Shown: positions 7,462 to 13,683 of the stretch, piece by piece
How positions within the stretch are numbered: the stretch's first letter is position 1
Layout: every line of letters starts with the position of its first letter
Assembly (NCBI GenBank): GCA_024763115.1
Contig: JANTGB010000019.1
Location: 1 to 15,291, forward strand
Direction: 5' to 3'
Origin: Desulfobulbaceae bacterium
GTDB lineage: Bacteria > Desulfobacterota > Desulfobulbia > Desulfobulbales > SURF-16
DNA: 15,291 bases
Program-made: the position numbers and the translations under genes
The notes under the pieces: generated by a model
Database searches by the model: none
Seen by the model: only the letters and a program-made list of their open reading frames with translations
Told to the model about the DNA's origin: nothing

Positions 7462-8043
7462 TCAGTGGTGGCCGGTTGTCTTACGCTCCGGCTGAACGGC
7501 AACCGGAACCTGCTTATTCTTCTCACCCTCGAAAAAGGCTTTGATCAGCGGCCTCGACACATCCACCATGGCGATTATAAAGGTAAAAAGATTGCTGTTT
7601 CGAGCCAGGACGGTATCAAGGAGGGTTGGGGTATCCCGTATCGGGTCCCCCTCCCAGGGAACAATATGCATATGATAGGTGCCGAAAATATCCAGATCAT
7701 CCTGATCGCATTTTTCATAGCAGAGTTTCAGTTCCAGGGGATCGGTTATCCAGCCCCTTTGGCTCATCGGCGTCCTGGAGGGCCTGGCGTATTCAGCCAT
7801 GACCGTATCCATATAGGTCTTTAACGGCTCAACTGTACGGGCATTTTTTTTAACCGGCAAAACTCGTTTGATAAAAATTTCCCGGCCTTTTTGTGAACCA
7901 GCCAGAATACCATAGGCCCGCCGAACCTTGGATTCACCGGGAAGAAACTCGCCGGCCATTTTTCGTTTACAGTGACTGACAATCTCATCCCAGCCTGACT
8001 GGGGCAGAAAAATACGTTCTGTTTGTTCAAGAGGCGTTATCAT
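7462..8043 (-). CDS. JAMM/MPN-like metalloprotein paired with a ThiS-like carrier
   Basis: Start chosen at ATG 8043 (193 residues): the GGAGG in the last codons of the carrier gene lies 11 nt upstream, whereas the longer frame would need TTG 8064 with no ribosome-binding site. JAMM enzymes partnered with sulfur-carrier proteins cut the carrier from its amino-acid adduct or trim its C-terminus. The zinc motif is visible at GTYHMHIVPWEGDPIRD: His124-x-His126, then seven residues, position 134, two residues, Asp137. This is the exact JAMM spacing, but the conserved Ser at 134 is Pro. The N-terminal segment corresponding to P-x-E-x-C-G-L-L-x-G reads VRRAYGILAGS (40-50), so the catalytic Glu appears to be Arg. 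The protein may therefore bind metal but act differently, or use another Glu such as E32 or E37. The C-terminus is basic and polar. Cytoplasmic; partner inferred from adjacency. Confidence 0.8.
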   Translation of the reverse strand: MITPLEQTERIFLPQSGWDEIVSHCKRKMAGEFLPGESKVRRAYGILAGSQKGREIFIKRVLPVKKNARTVEPLKTYMDTVMAEYARPSRTPMSQRGWITDPLELKLCYEKCDQDDLDIFGTYHMHIVPWEGDPIRDTPTLLDTVLARNSNLFTFIIAMVDVSRPLIKAFFEGEKNKQVPVAVQPERKTTGHH

Positions 8044-8050
8044 AAACGTA

Positions 8051-8305
8051 TCAGCCTCCGGCAATGGGAATAATCAGAGATATTTCATCATTATTATTAA
8101 GGATAACATCAGTCCAGCTATCCTTGCTTAATTTTCCATTGATAAATATGGAAAGCAGGGCCGGATTGTCCTGGAGTAAATTTAAGCCGGGATATTGGCT
8201 GATAATGGTTTCCATACATTCAGCCAGATTATCGGCCGTAATTTTTACTTCACGCCGATTATCCGTAAACTTACGTAATGGAAAAGGAATGATAATGTTA
8301 ACCAT
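8051..8305 (-). CDS. ThiS/MoaD-family sulfur (or selenium) carrier protein ending in Gly-Gly
   Basis: 84 residues, the usual length for this beta-grasp family. It ends IIPIAGG: the diglycine that an E1-like enzyme adenylates and that then carries a thiocarboxylate. Other familiar landmarks are the conserved FINGKL segment (residues 54-59) and NNNDEISLIIPIAGG, matching the family's N-x-x-D-x-h-x-h-h-P-x-x-G-G ending. No residues follow the diglycine, so no proteolytic maturation is needed; the neighbouring JAMM protein would rather act on a carrier adduct (inference). The gene starts 3 nt after the stop of the kinase-like gene. It is too distant by eye to say whether it is nearer ThiS, MoaD or CysO, and it is not accompanied by thiamin or molybdopterin genes in the window. 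Confidence 0.92.
   Translation of the reverse strand: MVNIIIPFPLRKFTDNRREVKITADNLAECMETIISQYPGLNLLQDNPALLSIFINGKLSKDSWTDVILNNNDEISLIIPIAGG
8055..8059 (-). promoter_or_regulatory. Shine-Dalgarno formed by the diglycine codons of the carrier gene
   Basis: The last two sense codons of the carrier (GGA GGC, then TGA) contain GGAGG, placed 11 nt before the ATG at 8043. This decides the start of the JAMM-like gene and makes its translation depend on ribosomes finishing the carrier gene. The spacing is slightly long but no better site exists for any nearby start. Confidence 0.65.
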
Positions 8306-8308
8306 GAG

Positions 8309-9172
8309 TTATCCCAGTTGCTCCAGGACGGCATGCAGGGCCTGAGGCAGAAACCGTAATATTTCTTCAATCTGGGTAGCCGGGGTGGGCCGGGAAAGTT
8401 CGCCTGCCTTTCTGTTGATCCTTCCAGCTATGCGACAGGCTTCAAGGGGGGATTTGCCCGCATAGATCAAACCGCTGATCATGCCGGTAATCAGATCACC
8501 GGTGCCGCCGATGGGCTCCATGGTTTCAATGCAGGGTTCCTTAATGGTCTCAACAATTTCACCATCCCGGCAGATATAATCCACTTCACCCTTGACAAAC
8601 ATGGTGGATGGGGTGTTTTCCGCCTCATAGGCTCTTTTAATTAACTCGGGAACATTTTTTTCCAGTTGAAAAATATACCCTCTGGTAAAAGAGGGATGAT
8701 CGGCCTTGTCATCTGCCAGAAACGCCATTTCCCCCAGATCCGGGGTGAAAACGTCATAATAGGCGGCATCACCGCCTGCCTTGGCCACATACATTGTTCC
8801 GGCATCAGCGATCATGACCGGTTTTTCAGCCATGGTATCAATGGTGGCCAGGACTTTTTTATTTAAATTTATATCCGGCATAACGTAATGGAGAGTCATT
8901 ACCTCAACGCCCATTTCCGGAAGATTTTTTGCCAGATATTTATAAATAGCTTCGCTGCCGACTCTATTACCGATATCACCGGCGACCATGCCGACCGGTT
9001 TAGCCATGCCGTATTCCCGACAGATCAGGGCAGCAGCCGTCATCATGGCCTCATTACCCCGGTTGATTTCAAGGTCGTGCCCGTCTATTTTGATTCCCTG
9101 GGGAGTTATATCAATGGGACCAACCAGCAGCGGGAGTTTATCTACCGGTACGGAGCCGGCCAGAAGCAGCAT
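8309..9172 (-). CDS. YjeF C-domain/ribokinase-like enzyme (NAD(P)HX dehydratase-type or small-molecule kinase)
   Basis: 287 residues. Landmarks of the ribokinase-like superfamily, ADP/ATP-dependent NAD(P)H-hydrate dehydratase (YjeF C-terminal) branch: FTPDLGEMAFLA (142-153), equivalent to the TPHPGE motif; a VKGEVDYI strand (193-200); and the catalytic GGTGDLITG (222-230) with the general-base Asp226. The YjeF N-terminal epimerase domain is absent. The first 60 residues (VGPIDITPQGIKIDGHDLEI, then RGNEAMMTAA) do not match what I know of the housekeeping enzyme, and the second conserved region GMVAGDIGNRVGSE (61-74) is also unusual. Because it is packed 3 nt from the DUF3343 gene and 3 nt from the carrier gene, a pathway-specific kinase or dehydratase is more likely than general NAD(P)HX repair, but this is inference. 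Cytoplasmic. Confidence 0.8.
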   Translation of the reverse strand: MLLLAGSVPVDKLPLLVGPIDITPQGIKIDGHDLEINRGNEAMMTAAALICREYGMAKPVGMVAGDIGNRVGSEAIYKYLAKNLPEMGVEVMTLHYVMPDINLNKKVLATIDTMAEKPVMIADAGTMYVAKAGGDAAYYDVFTPDLGEMAFLADDKADHPSFTRGYIFQLEKNVPELIKRAYEAENTPSTMFVKGEVDYICRDGEIVETIKEPCIETMEPIGGTGDLITGMISGLIYAGKSPLEACRIAGRINRKAGELSRPTPATQIEEILRFLPQALHAVLEQLG

Positions 9173-9175
9173 GAA

Positions 9176-9727
9176 TTAATCTCCTATCGCTTTGACAAGT
9201 TCTTCATACGAGGTGTTCAGAGAATAGGCGCATAGAGAATATCCGACTTCTCCAGGGCTGGGAGTATGGTTAAGCCGTTTGCCGATCATTTCCGTTGCCA
9301 GGTAAGGGACATCAGGGCAGCCGCCGCCGGAGATATTAACTATGCGATTATCTTTTTTATCAACCGTCATTTTCATGTTGGCAGCCCGGATCATCAGGTA
9401 GTCGCCGACAAACTCCTTGATACGGACAAACTGCAGCGGTTCCATGCCTTTTGACGTAATGGGCACCACGTCAAGCGGCAGAAGATCTACTTTGTTAAGC
9501 AGGGCGGTGATCTCCGCTTCAACGGCAAGGGGAAATTCAACGCTGAGATCGCATCCTGTCCTGTAGGATGGGGGGGGGCTGACTACCCTTATCTCATAAC
9601 CCTCGTCTTTGAGAAGTTCCTCAACGGATATAACAGTAGTTGGATGAGCAAAAATCAAAAGGCCTTTCGTTACTGATTCTTTTTCAGGCGACGTTTCTGT
9701 TTTTTTCTCTTTTCGAAACCATTTCAT
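9176..9727 (-). CDS. DUF3343 (putative Se/S carrier-like) protein with a Cys-containing C-terminal extension
   Basis: 183 residues. After a charged leader of about 20 residues, residues 21-90 fit DUF3343, a small domain annotated as putative Se/S carrier and repeatedly linked to selenium genes: GLLIFAHPTTVISVEELLKD and a loop PPPSYRTGCDL with the conserved Cys59. DUF3343 proteins are usually under 100 residues; this one has a further 90-residue region with two more cysteines, in ISGGGCPDVPYLA (Cys137) and VGYSLCAYSL (Cys166). These three cysteines are candidates for persulfide or selenosulfide relay. Codons 50-53 (Ser-Pro-Pro-Pro) include a run of nine C. The start has GGAG plus AAGGG upstream. 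The gene follows the permease after a 93-nt AT-rich gap, the only loose junction in this part of the operon, so a secondary promoter there is possible. The role in moving imported S or Se to the carrier protein is inferred. Confidence 0.82.
   Translation of the reverse strand: MKWFRKEKKTETSPEKESVTKGLLIFAHPTTVISVEELLKDEGYEIRVVSPPPSYRTGCDLSVEFPLAVEAEITALLNKVDLLPLDVVPITSKGMEPLQFVRIKEFVGDYLMIRAANMKMTVDKKDNRIVNISGGGCPDVPYLATEMIGKRLNHTPSPGEVGYSLCAYSLNTSYEELVKAIGD
9570..9578 (-). repeat. Nine-base homopolymer (poly-C on the coding strand) inside the DUF3343 gene
   Basis: Nine consecutive G on the plus strand encode Ser-Pro-Pro-Pro of the DUF3343 protein. A one-base change would frameshift the gene after about 53 codons. 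Such tracts are typical slippage points, either in vivo (phase variation) or as a sequencing error. Confidence 0.9.
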
Positions 9728-9820
9728 GCCCTTATCTCCGCATAATTGTATTTAATATAATTATTTTTACTGATTAAATAGAGCTGGTTAAGGAACAGCC
9801 CCAACATGCACCCGTATGCA

Positions 9821-10879
9821 TTACACCCTTTTTCCGGCAGTTCGATAATTTATTATTACAATCTGACAGAATATCAATCCACACAACACGGCAATTTTAC
9901 CTGCAAATTCGGGGCCGGCGGAAGTGCTTCTCATTGACCATGAAATTACCAGGGCAGCCCCGGCCAACATGCCGAGAGTGGTTATACCGGCATCAATATC
10001 CCCCTGACCTGCTTTAATAATCTGGCGAAAAGGACAGCCGTCAATAATAACCGAAGCAAGACCAACCAGCACCATGGCTAAAAAGGTCCAGCCATGACTT
10101 AAGTGAGAAGCCGGCTGACCATTAAGGCCGAAATTAAACTGCCTGGTGGCAAAACTGACGACAAGAGCCGTGACAAAAAAGGCAATAACCCCGGACAGCA
10201 GGGTTGTTTCCTTGAATAAAAAGAAATTGCGAAATCCACCGGTAATACATAATCCTGATCTCTGGGCAAATCCGCCGATAATAAGCCCCAGGGCCAGAGA
10301 GAGTAAAACCGGGGCATGCAGGGCTGCCGGTCCGGTTCTACCCTCTTTGATAAAGGCCGGTTCCATAATTATAAAAACAAGAAGTAAAATAGCAAGTGCC
10401 GGGACTATGTAGCCGTTTATTTTAGGCAAATTCTTCTCTCGATCAAGGAAGACGCCGGCCTTTATATGTTTTGCCCCCAGCCAGACGCCGAACATCATTC
10501 CCAAAACAGCGGCAACAGCAGTCAGGTCGCCGGCGGCAAGCCGGATAATCATCTTGATGGGACAGCCGATAAAAACCGCGCAGCCGACTATGATAAAAAA
10601 ACCGAGAAAAAAACGAATAATGGGCGAGGAACCGCCGGTTACCTTGAAGCGCCTGGTTTTTACGGCTACAAGAAATGCCCCCAGGATAAAACCGATGAGT
10701 TCAGGACGAATATAACTCATTCGCAGTTCATCATGAAGCTGCAGAGAGCCGGCCAGATTTTCCAGAAAGCATGATATGCAGATTCCGGAATTAACCGGGT
10801 TGCCGAAATAAGAAATTAATACGCTGCCGATACCGAGCAGGATGCCGGTAATAACGGCAAGATCTAAAATCCTGGCCAT
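9821..10879 (-). CDS. YeeE/YedE-family membrane transporter, selenium-metabolism type
   Basis: 352 residues, highly hydrophobic with roughly nine to ten membrane segments, so an inner-membrane protein. The family includes thiosulfate permeases (TsuA), in which membrane cysteines relay substrate, and a subgroup tied to selenium metabolism. The N-terminal block GNPVNSGICISCFLENLAGS with QLHDELRMSYIRPEL (residues 26-61) is characteristic, to my knowledge, of that selenium-linked subgroup. An internal duplication is visible: GCPIKMIIRLAAGD (105-118) and GCPFRQIIKAGQGD (281-294). Further cysteines are Cys34, Cys37 and RSGLC (Cys211). The start codon directly follows the TAG of the TPR gene with no gap. 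Likely role: bringing a sulfur or selenium species to the downstream DUF3343/carrier genes. Which element is moved cannot be told from sequence. Confidence 0.9.
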   Translation of the reverse strand: MARILDLAVITGILLGIGSVLISYFGNPVNSGICISCFLENLAGSLQLHDELRMSYIRPELIGFILGAFLVAVKTRRFKVTGGSSPIIRFFLGFFIIVGCAVFIGCPIKMIIRLAAGDLTAVAAVLGMMFGVWLGAKHIKAGVFLDREKNLPKINGYIVPALAILLLVFIIMEPAFIKEGRTGPAALHAPVLLSLALGLIIGGFAQRSGLCITGGFRNFFLFKETTLLSGVIAFFVTALVVSFATRQFNFGLNGQPASHLSHGWTFLAMVLVGLASVIIDGCPFRQIIKAGQGDIDAGITTLGMLAGAALVISWSMRSTSAGPEFAGKIAVLCGLIFCQIVIINYRTAGKRV

Positions 10880-11419
10880 CTATTCGCAACCCCCGGCAAT
10901 TCTTCTTTGCAGATAATAGATATTGTCAAGAGCTGCTGTTATCATTTTGTCGCCGGGTTTTAATTTTTTTTCCCGGTTCAGTTTACTCCGGGCCTCGGGA
11001 ATAAGTTTCAAAACCGTGTTACCAACAAATAAAGGTGATTTCTTATCAACAAAATCAGGTTCCATTTCAATTGCCGCCCGATACATTTTTATTGATTCCA
11101 CCAGGTTACCCTGGCTGTTCAGGAGCTGGGCCTTATATATATAGGCTTGGGCTTTTTCAGGATGAGACTGGATAATTTCCTCAAGTTTTGTCAATGCTTC
11201 AGCGTAATGCCCCAGCTTTTGCAGATTAATGACCTCTTTGTAGGTCTCAGCGTTTTCGGCTATCTTTTTTTCATATTGTTTCTTCAAGACCAACCCGGCA
11301 TCACTCTCAGGCCTGTCCTGTTTTTTTGCCGTTATTTCATGCTGGGTCACCATACCGGCAGTTATCAGCAGCAGGCCAACCAGTATAACAATATTTATTT
11401 TATCCAGTCGATCCATCAT
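10880..11419 (-). CDS. Membrane-anchored TPR protein
   Basis: About 179 residues from ATG 11419. A TTG at 11431 would add four residues, and neither has a convincing Shine-Dalgarno. One hydrophobic segment near the N-terminus (IVILVGLLLITAGMV) is probably an uncleaved anchor, placing the rest in the periplasm. A charged helix follows, then tetratricopeptide repeats: LQKLGHYAEALTKLEEIIQ with HPEKAQAYIYKAQLL, then a second LVESIKMYRAAIEMEPDF. The C-terminal third (ARSKLNREKKLKPGDKMITA) is basic and ends in Cys-Glu. TPRs mediate protein-protein contacts; a scaffold for the neighbouring exported beta-helix protein or the permease is an inference from position. The stop abuts the permease start, so the two are co-translated. 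Confidence 0.82.
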   Translation of the reverse strand: MMDRLDKINIVILVGLLLITAGMVTQHEITAKKQDRPESDAGLVLKKQYEKKIAENAETYKEVINLQKLGHYAEALTKLEEIIQSHPEKAQAYIYKAQLLNSQGNLVESIKMYRAAIEMEPDFVDKKSPLFVGNTVLKLIPEARSKLNREKKLKPGDKMITAALDNIYYLQRRIAGGCE

Positions 11420-11442
11420 AGTTGTCGGCAAAGTTAAGGGAA

Positions 11443-11460
11443 TTACCCAGTGAGTAGTTG
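11443..11460 (+). repeat. Short copy of an intergenic repeat motif (TTACCC...GAGTAGTT)
   Basis: This stretch in the 44-nt spacer between the TPR start and the beta-helix stop matches the motif also found at 14431-14454 (same strand) and, inverted, at 12456-12479 and 15196-15220. It is shorter and more diverged than those. Confidence 0.5.
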
Positions 11461-11463
11461 ATT

Positions 11464-12441
11464 TTACAGTATTCCGGCACCCGCAACCGGGCCGTCATAA
11501 AAATCAGCGGCATCGACCCGGCCAAGGGTGTCATCCCGTACCTTGTCGCGAATTAATGCCCTTATCTTTTCTTCACTTTTTACGCCCCACCAGTTATTGC
11601 GGGCATTAACATCCCATTCCTGCCCTTCCAGAAGGGAAATGTTGTAATCAACATTATCGGCAATATTATTATCCCGCAGCAGAACCCCGGCCTTGACAAC
11701 ATAAATAATGACTCCTTTGCCGTTGCGGGCGATATTGTTATAGCGGATGTTGGCCAGACCGCTTTTTTTTGCATAAATACCAAAAAAATCATTTTTGCTG
11801 ATTTCGTTATGGATAATGGAAGGACAGCTGCCGCCGCCGTAAAGAACACCGCCGCCGTTTTCCGTAATCCGGTTATACATGATGGGCATCACACTGATCA
11901 GACCTGTTTTTTTAACATTCTTCTGGCCGATTGCAACCCCGTTATGATGAAAATCACAATGGGCGATAACAGCGTGAGCCGAATGGCCATGGACTGCGGT
12001 ATGGGCATAACTGAATTCGCAATATTCAATAATATTAGCGATGCTGCCCAGCATGTTAACCGCACCCCAGTCGCCTGGCTGCGGCGCTTCTGCTGCGCTG
12101 GTAAAAATAATCTTATGACCGGGGGTTCCCTGGGCGAGTATTTTGCCCTTGACGATAATCTCAAGGCCGGGGAAGTGATTAAGTTTATCAAGGCTGAGCT
12201 TGGCCGGGCCGAACCTTTCCACTCTGGCAAAACGAACAACGGTACCGGGCATGATGATCAAAGTCACTCCGGCAGGGATCTCGATATCCCCCTGGAGAAG
12301 AACTTCACCCTGCCAGATCGTATCCTCGGCCAGAACGCTTTTATTTAAAACCAGCTGCGCAGCGCCAACGGAACCTGCCGTCAGCAGCATGGCTAACAGA
12401 CTGACAAATACGGCACCCCTCTTACTGTATACTTGTAACAT
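11464..12441 (-). CDS. Exported right-handed parallel beta-helix protein, first gene of the main gene train
   Basis: 325 residues. The signal peptide is clear: a basic start (YSKRG), a hydrophobic core (AVFVSLLAMLLTAGSVG) and a cleavage-like AA-Q at about residues 28-29. A first segment AGVTLIIMPGTVVRFARV resembles the opening of right-handed beta-helix domains with nitrous-oxidase accessory (NosD-like) coils. Later coils include IIEYCEFSYAHTAVHGH, VIAHCDFHHNGVAIG, YNRITENGGGVLYGGG, HNEISKNDFFGIYAKK and YNNIARNGKGV. It ends with an ARNNWWG motif common in this family. The His-rich stretch at about 145-171 (many His with two Cys) is noteworthy as possible metal ligands. The start has a strong AAAGGAACAGGAAC leader. 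A 318-nt spacer upstream makes this the likely first gene of the operon. The catalytic role is unknown. Confidence 0.87.
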   Translation of the reverse strand: MLQVYSKRGAVFVSLLAMLLTAGSVGAAQLVLNKSVLAEDTIWQGEVLLQGDIEIPAGVTLIIMPGTVVRFARVERFGPAKLSLDKLNHFPGLEIIVKGKILAQGTPGHKIIFTSAAEAPQPGDWGAVNMLGSIANIIEYCEFSYAHTAVHGHSAHAVIAHCDFHHNGVAIGQKNVKKTGLISVMPIMYNRITENGGGVLYGGGSCPSIIHNEISKNDFFGIYAKKSGLANIRYNNIARNGKGVIIYVVKAGVLLRDNNIADNVDYNISLLEGQEWDVNARNNWWGVKSEEKIRALIRDKVRDDTLGRVDAADFYDGPVAGAGIL

Positions 12442-12455
12442 GTTCCTGTTCCTTT

Positions 12456-12479
12456 GTAACTATTCAGCCATGGGGATAA
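12456..12479 (-). repeat. Copy of intergenic repeat motif GTAACTA-TCA...TGGGG-TAA
   Basis: GTAACTATTCAGCCATGGGG here parallels GTAACTACTCATGGGG at the right edge (15198-15213), with a 3-4-nt insertion. It lies within 40 nt upstream of the beta-helix start, so it is in the probable 5' leader. Confidence 0.5.
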
Positions 12480-12530
12480 AACCGCCCCAACCACTGTCTT
12501 ATAACTGTTCAGATGTGCCTTAGATTTGTT

Positions 12531-12553
12531 CATTTAGATCACTGCTCTAAATG
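12531..12553. promoter_or_regulatory. Perfect dyad CATTTAGA-7-TCTAAATG, possible operator
   Basis: Eight-base arms complementary without mismatch surround a 7-nt centre. There is no T-run on either side, so it does not look like an intrinsic terminator. Position about 90-112 nt upstream of the first gene of the train suits a regulator-binding site. The regulator is unknown. Confidence 0.45.
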
Positions 12554-12759
12554 CCCACCTTACACCTCATCTCAGCGAATTTATTTTCGAGAGACCCCTT
12601 AAGCAATCCTAACCCACTAAAGTGGTGAAGGCCCCAGGGTTCTCAGGACTCTTTTCAGTACTCCCTCGAAGTCTGGGAGGCTGTCCGAAAATAGGCATTT
12701 TTTCTCAAATCAGGTAAGCGCCGGACTCCGTGAGGTACAGCCGACCATTTACGTTTCTT

Positions 12760-13674
12760 TTAATATTTTCTGTACGGTGCCATATTGGCAAGCTTCAGAC
12801 GTTCCCTTATTTCATCGTATTCACTGTCTATGGGCTGGGCAAAACCGTCCAGCCACATACGATCCAGAACTTTAAGCACCTCACCATTGACCAGAACGGT
12901 TTCATCCTTTTTTATATTCATTATTATATCAGTAACCTGTTTTTCCAGTTCCCGGCCAACCTCGGGCATGGCGCCGATTGTACAGTAAGGCATGGGGATA
13001 CTTTCCGCAATTATGTTAAAATCATCTTTGCTCACAATATGATGCGCGAGCATCCGGTCGAGATCCAGGGTAGGCGCCGCCCCAACGTCAAATTTGTCGA
13101 AATAAACACCATATATGACCTTATCGTGTTTAGCTGCTCCGGCCGGAATCGCATAATAAGAAAAGTCGGTTTCCGGATCAAAACCATTTTTCAGCATCAG
13201 GGCATATTGAGCCATGTAGCCGAATGGGGCCATGACCGGCCCGAAAACCATGCTCTTGCCCCGCATATCCTCAATGGTTTTAATCCCGCTGCCCTTTTTG
13301 GAGATAATTGATCCGGTGGCCTTATAGCCGTAACGACCGCGAACGTCAATAGCCAGCATATCCATACCATACTTTTCTTTCAGAATGATGGCGACAATGG
13401 AATTAACATGGACAAAATCAACCTTCTTATCTTTAACCAAATCTTCAAACTCAAAGGTGTTAGCCAGGATCATCTCAACCTTACGGCCCAGTTTTTCCTG
13501 GAGATAGGCATTAAACGGGGCAAACCTGGCTTTTGAATCCTCATAGCTGTCGCAGATCATGTAGCCGAATCTAATTGGTTTCTCATTGCTGATTGCAGAA
13601 GTGTTGTTCTCATCTTTACAGCCCAAAAGAAGAAAAACAACAGCGAACAGTAAAAAAACAGATTTAATTTTCAT
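12760..13674 (-). CDS. PhnD-like periplasmic substrate-binding lipoprotein
   Basis: 304 residues. The N-terminus MKIKSVFLLF leads to the lipobox LLLGC with Cys19, so a lipid-anchored periplasmic protein is expected. The remainder matches the phosphate/phosphite/phosphonate-binding (PhnD, type-2 periplasmic binding) fold: IRFGYMICDSYEDSKARFAP at the start, a lobe with VDFVHVNSIVAIILKEKYG, then IKTIEDMRGKSMVFGPVMAP, the usual phrase before the ligand cleft, and FDVGAAPTLDLDRM. No permease or ATPase gene is nearby, so it may be an orphan binder, a sensor partner, or served by a transporter elsewhere; the ligand need not be phosphonate. The start has AAGGGG five nt upstream, and the gene follows the TPR gene by 9 nt, so the two form a pair. 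Confidence 0.87.
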   Translation of the reverse strand: MKIKSVFLLFAVVFLLLGCKDENNTSAISNEKPIRFGYMICDSYEDSKARFAPFNAYLQEKLGRKVEMILANTFEFEDLVKDKKVDFVHVNSIVAIILKEKYGMDMLAIDVRGRYGYKATGSIISKKGSGIKTIEDMRGKSMVFGPVMAPFGYMAQYALMLKNGFDPETDFSYYAIPAGAAKHDKVIYGVYFDKFDVGAAPTLDLDRMLAHHIVSKDDFNIIAESIPMPYCTIGAMPEVGRELEKQVTDIIMNIKKDETVLVNGEVLKVLDRMWLDGFAQPIDSEYDEIRERLKLANMAPYRKY

Positions 13675-13683
13675 GAATTCCCC

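Larger units (their letters stand above)
12442..12759. other. 318-nt intergenic region upstream of the main gene train
   Basis: No gene is supported; open frames here are 25-35 codons long without ribosome-binding sites. It holds a repeat motif at 12456-12479, a perfect 8+8 dyad at 12531-12553, and near its right end a GGTAAGCGC...GACTCCG stretch (about 12714-12730) resembling 14382-14397. It probably contains the promoter for the minus-strand genes below 12441, but I could not pick out convincing -35/-10 boxes. Confidence 0.6.

Noticed and set aside
8044..8053. Selenocysteine read-through of the TGA ending the carrier gene
   Set aside because: The frame after TGA closes within a few codons and the Gly-Gly ending is the functional terminus, so the TGA is a genuine stop.
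12551..12718. Short plus-strand frames in the 318-nt spacer
   Set aside because: 25-35 codons, no ribosome-binding site, no homology that I can recognise; more likely non-coding or remnant sequence.
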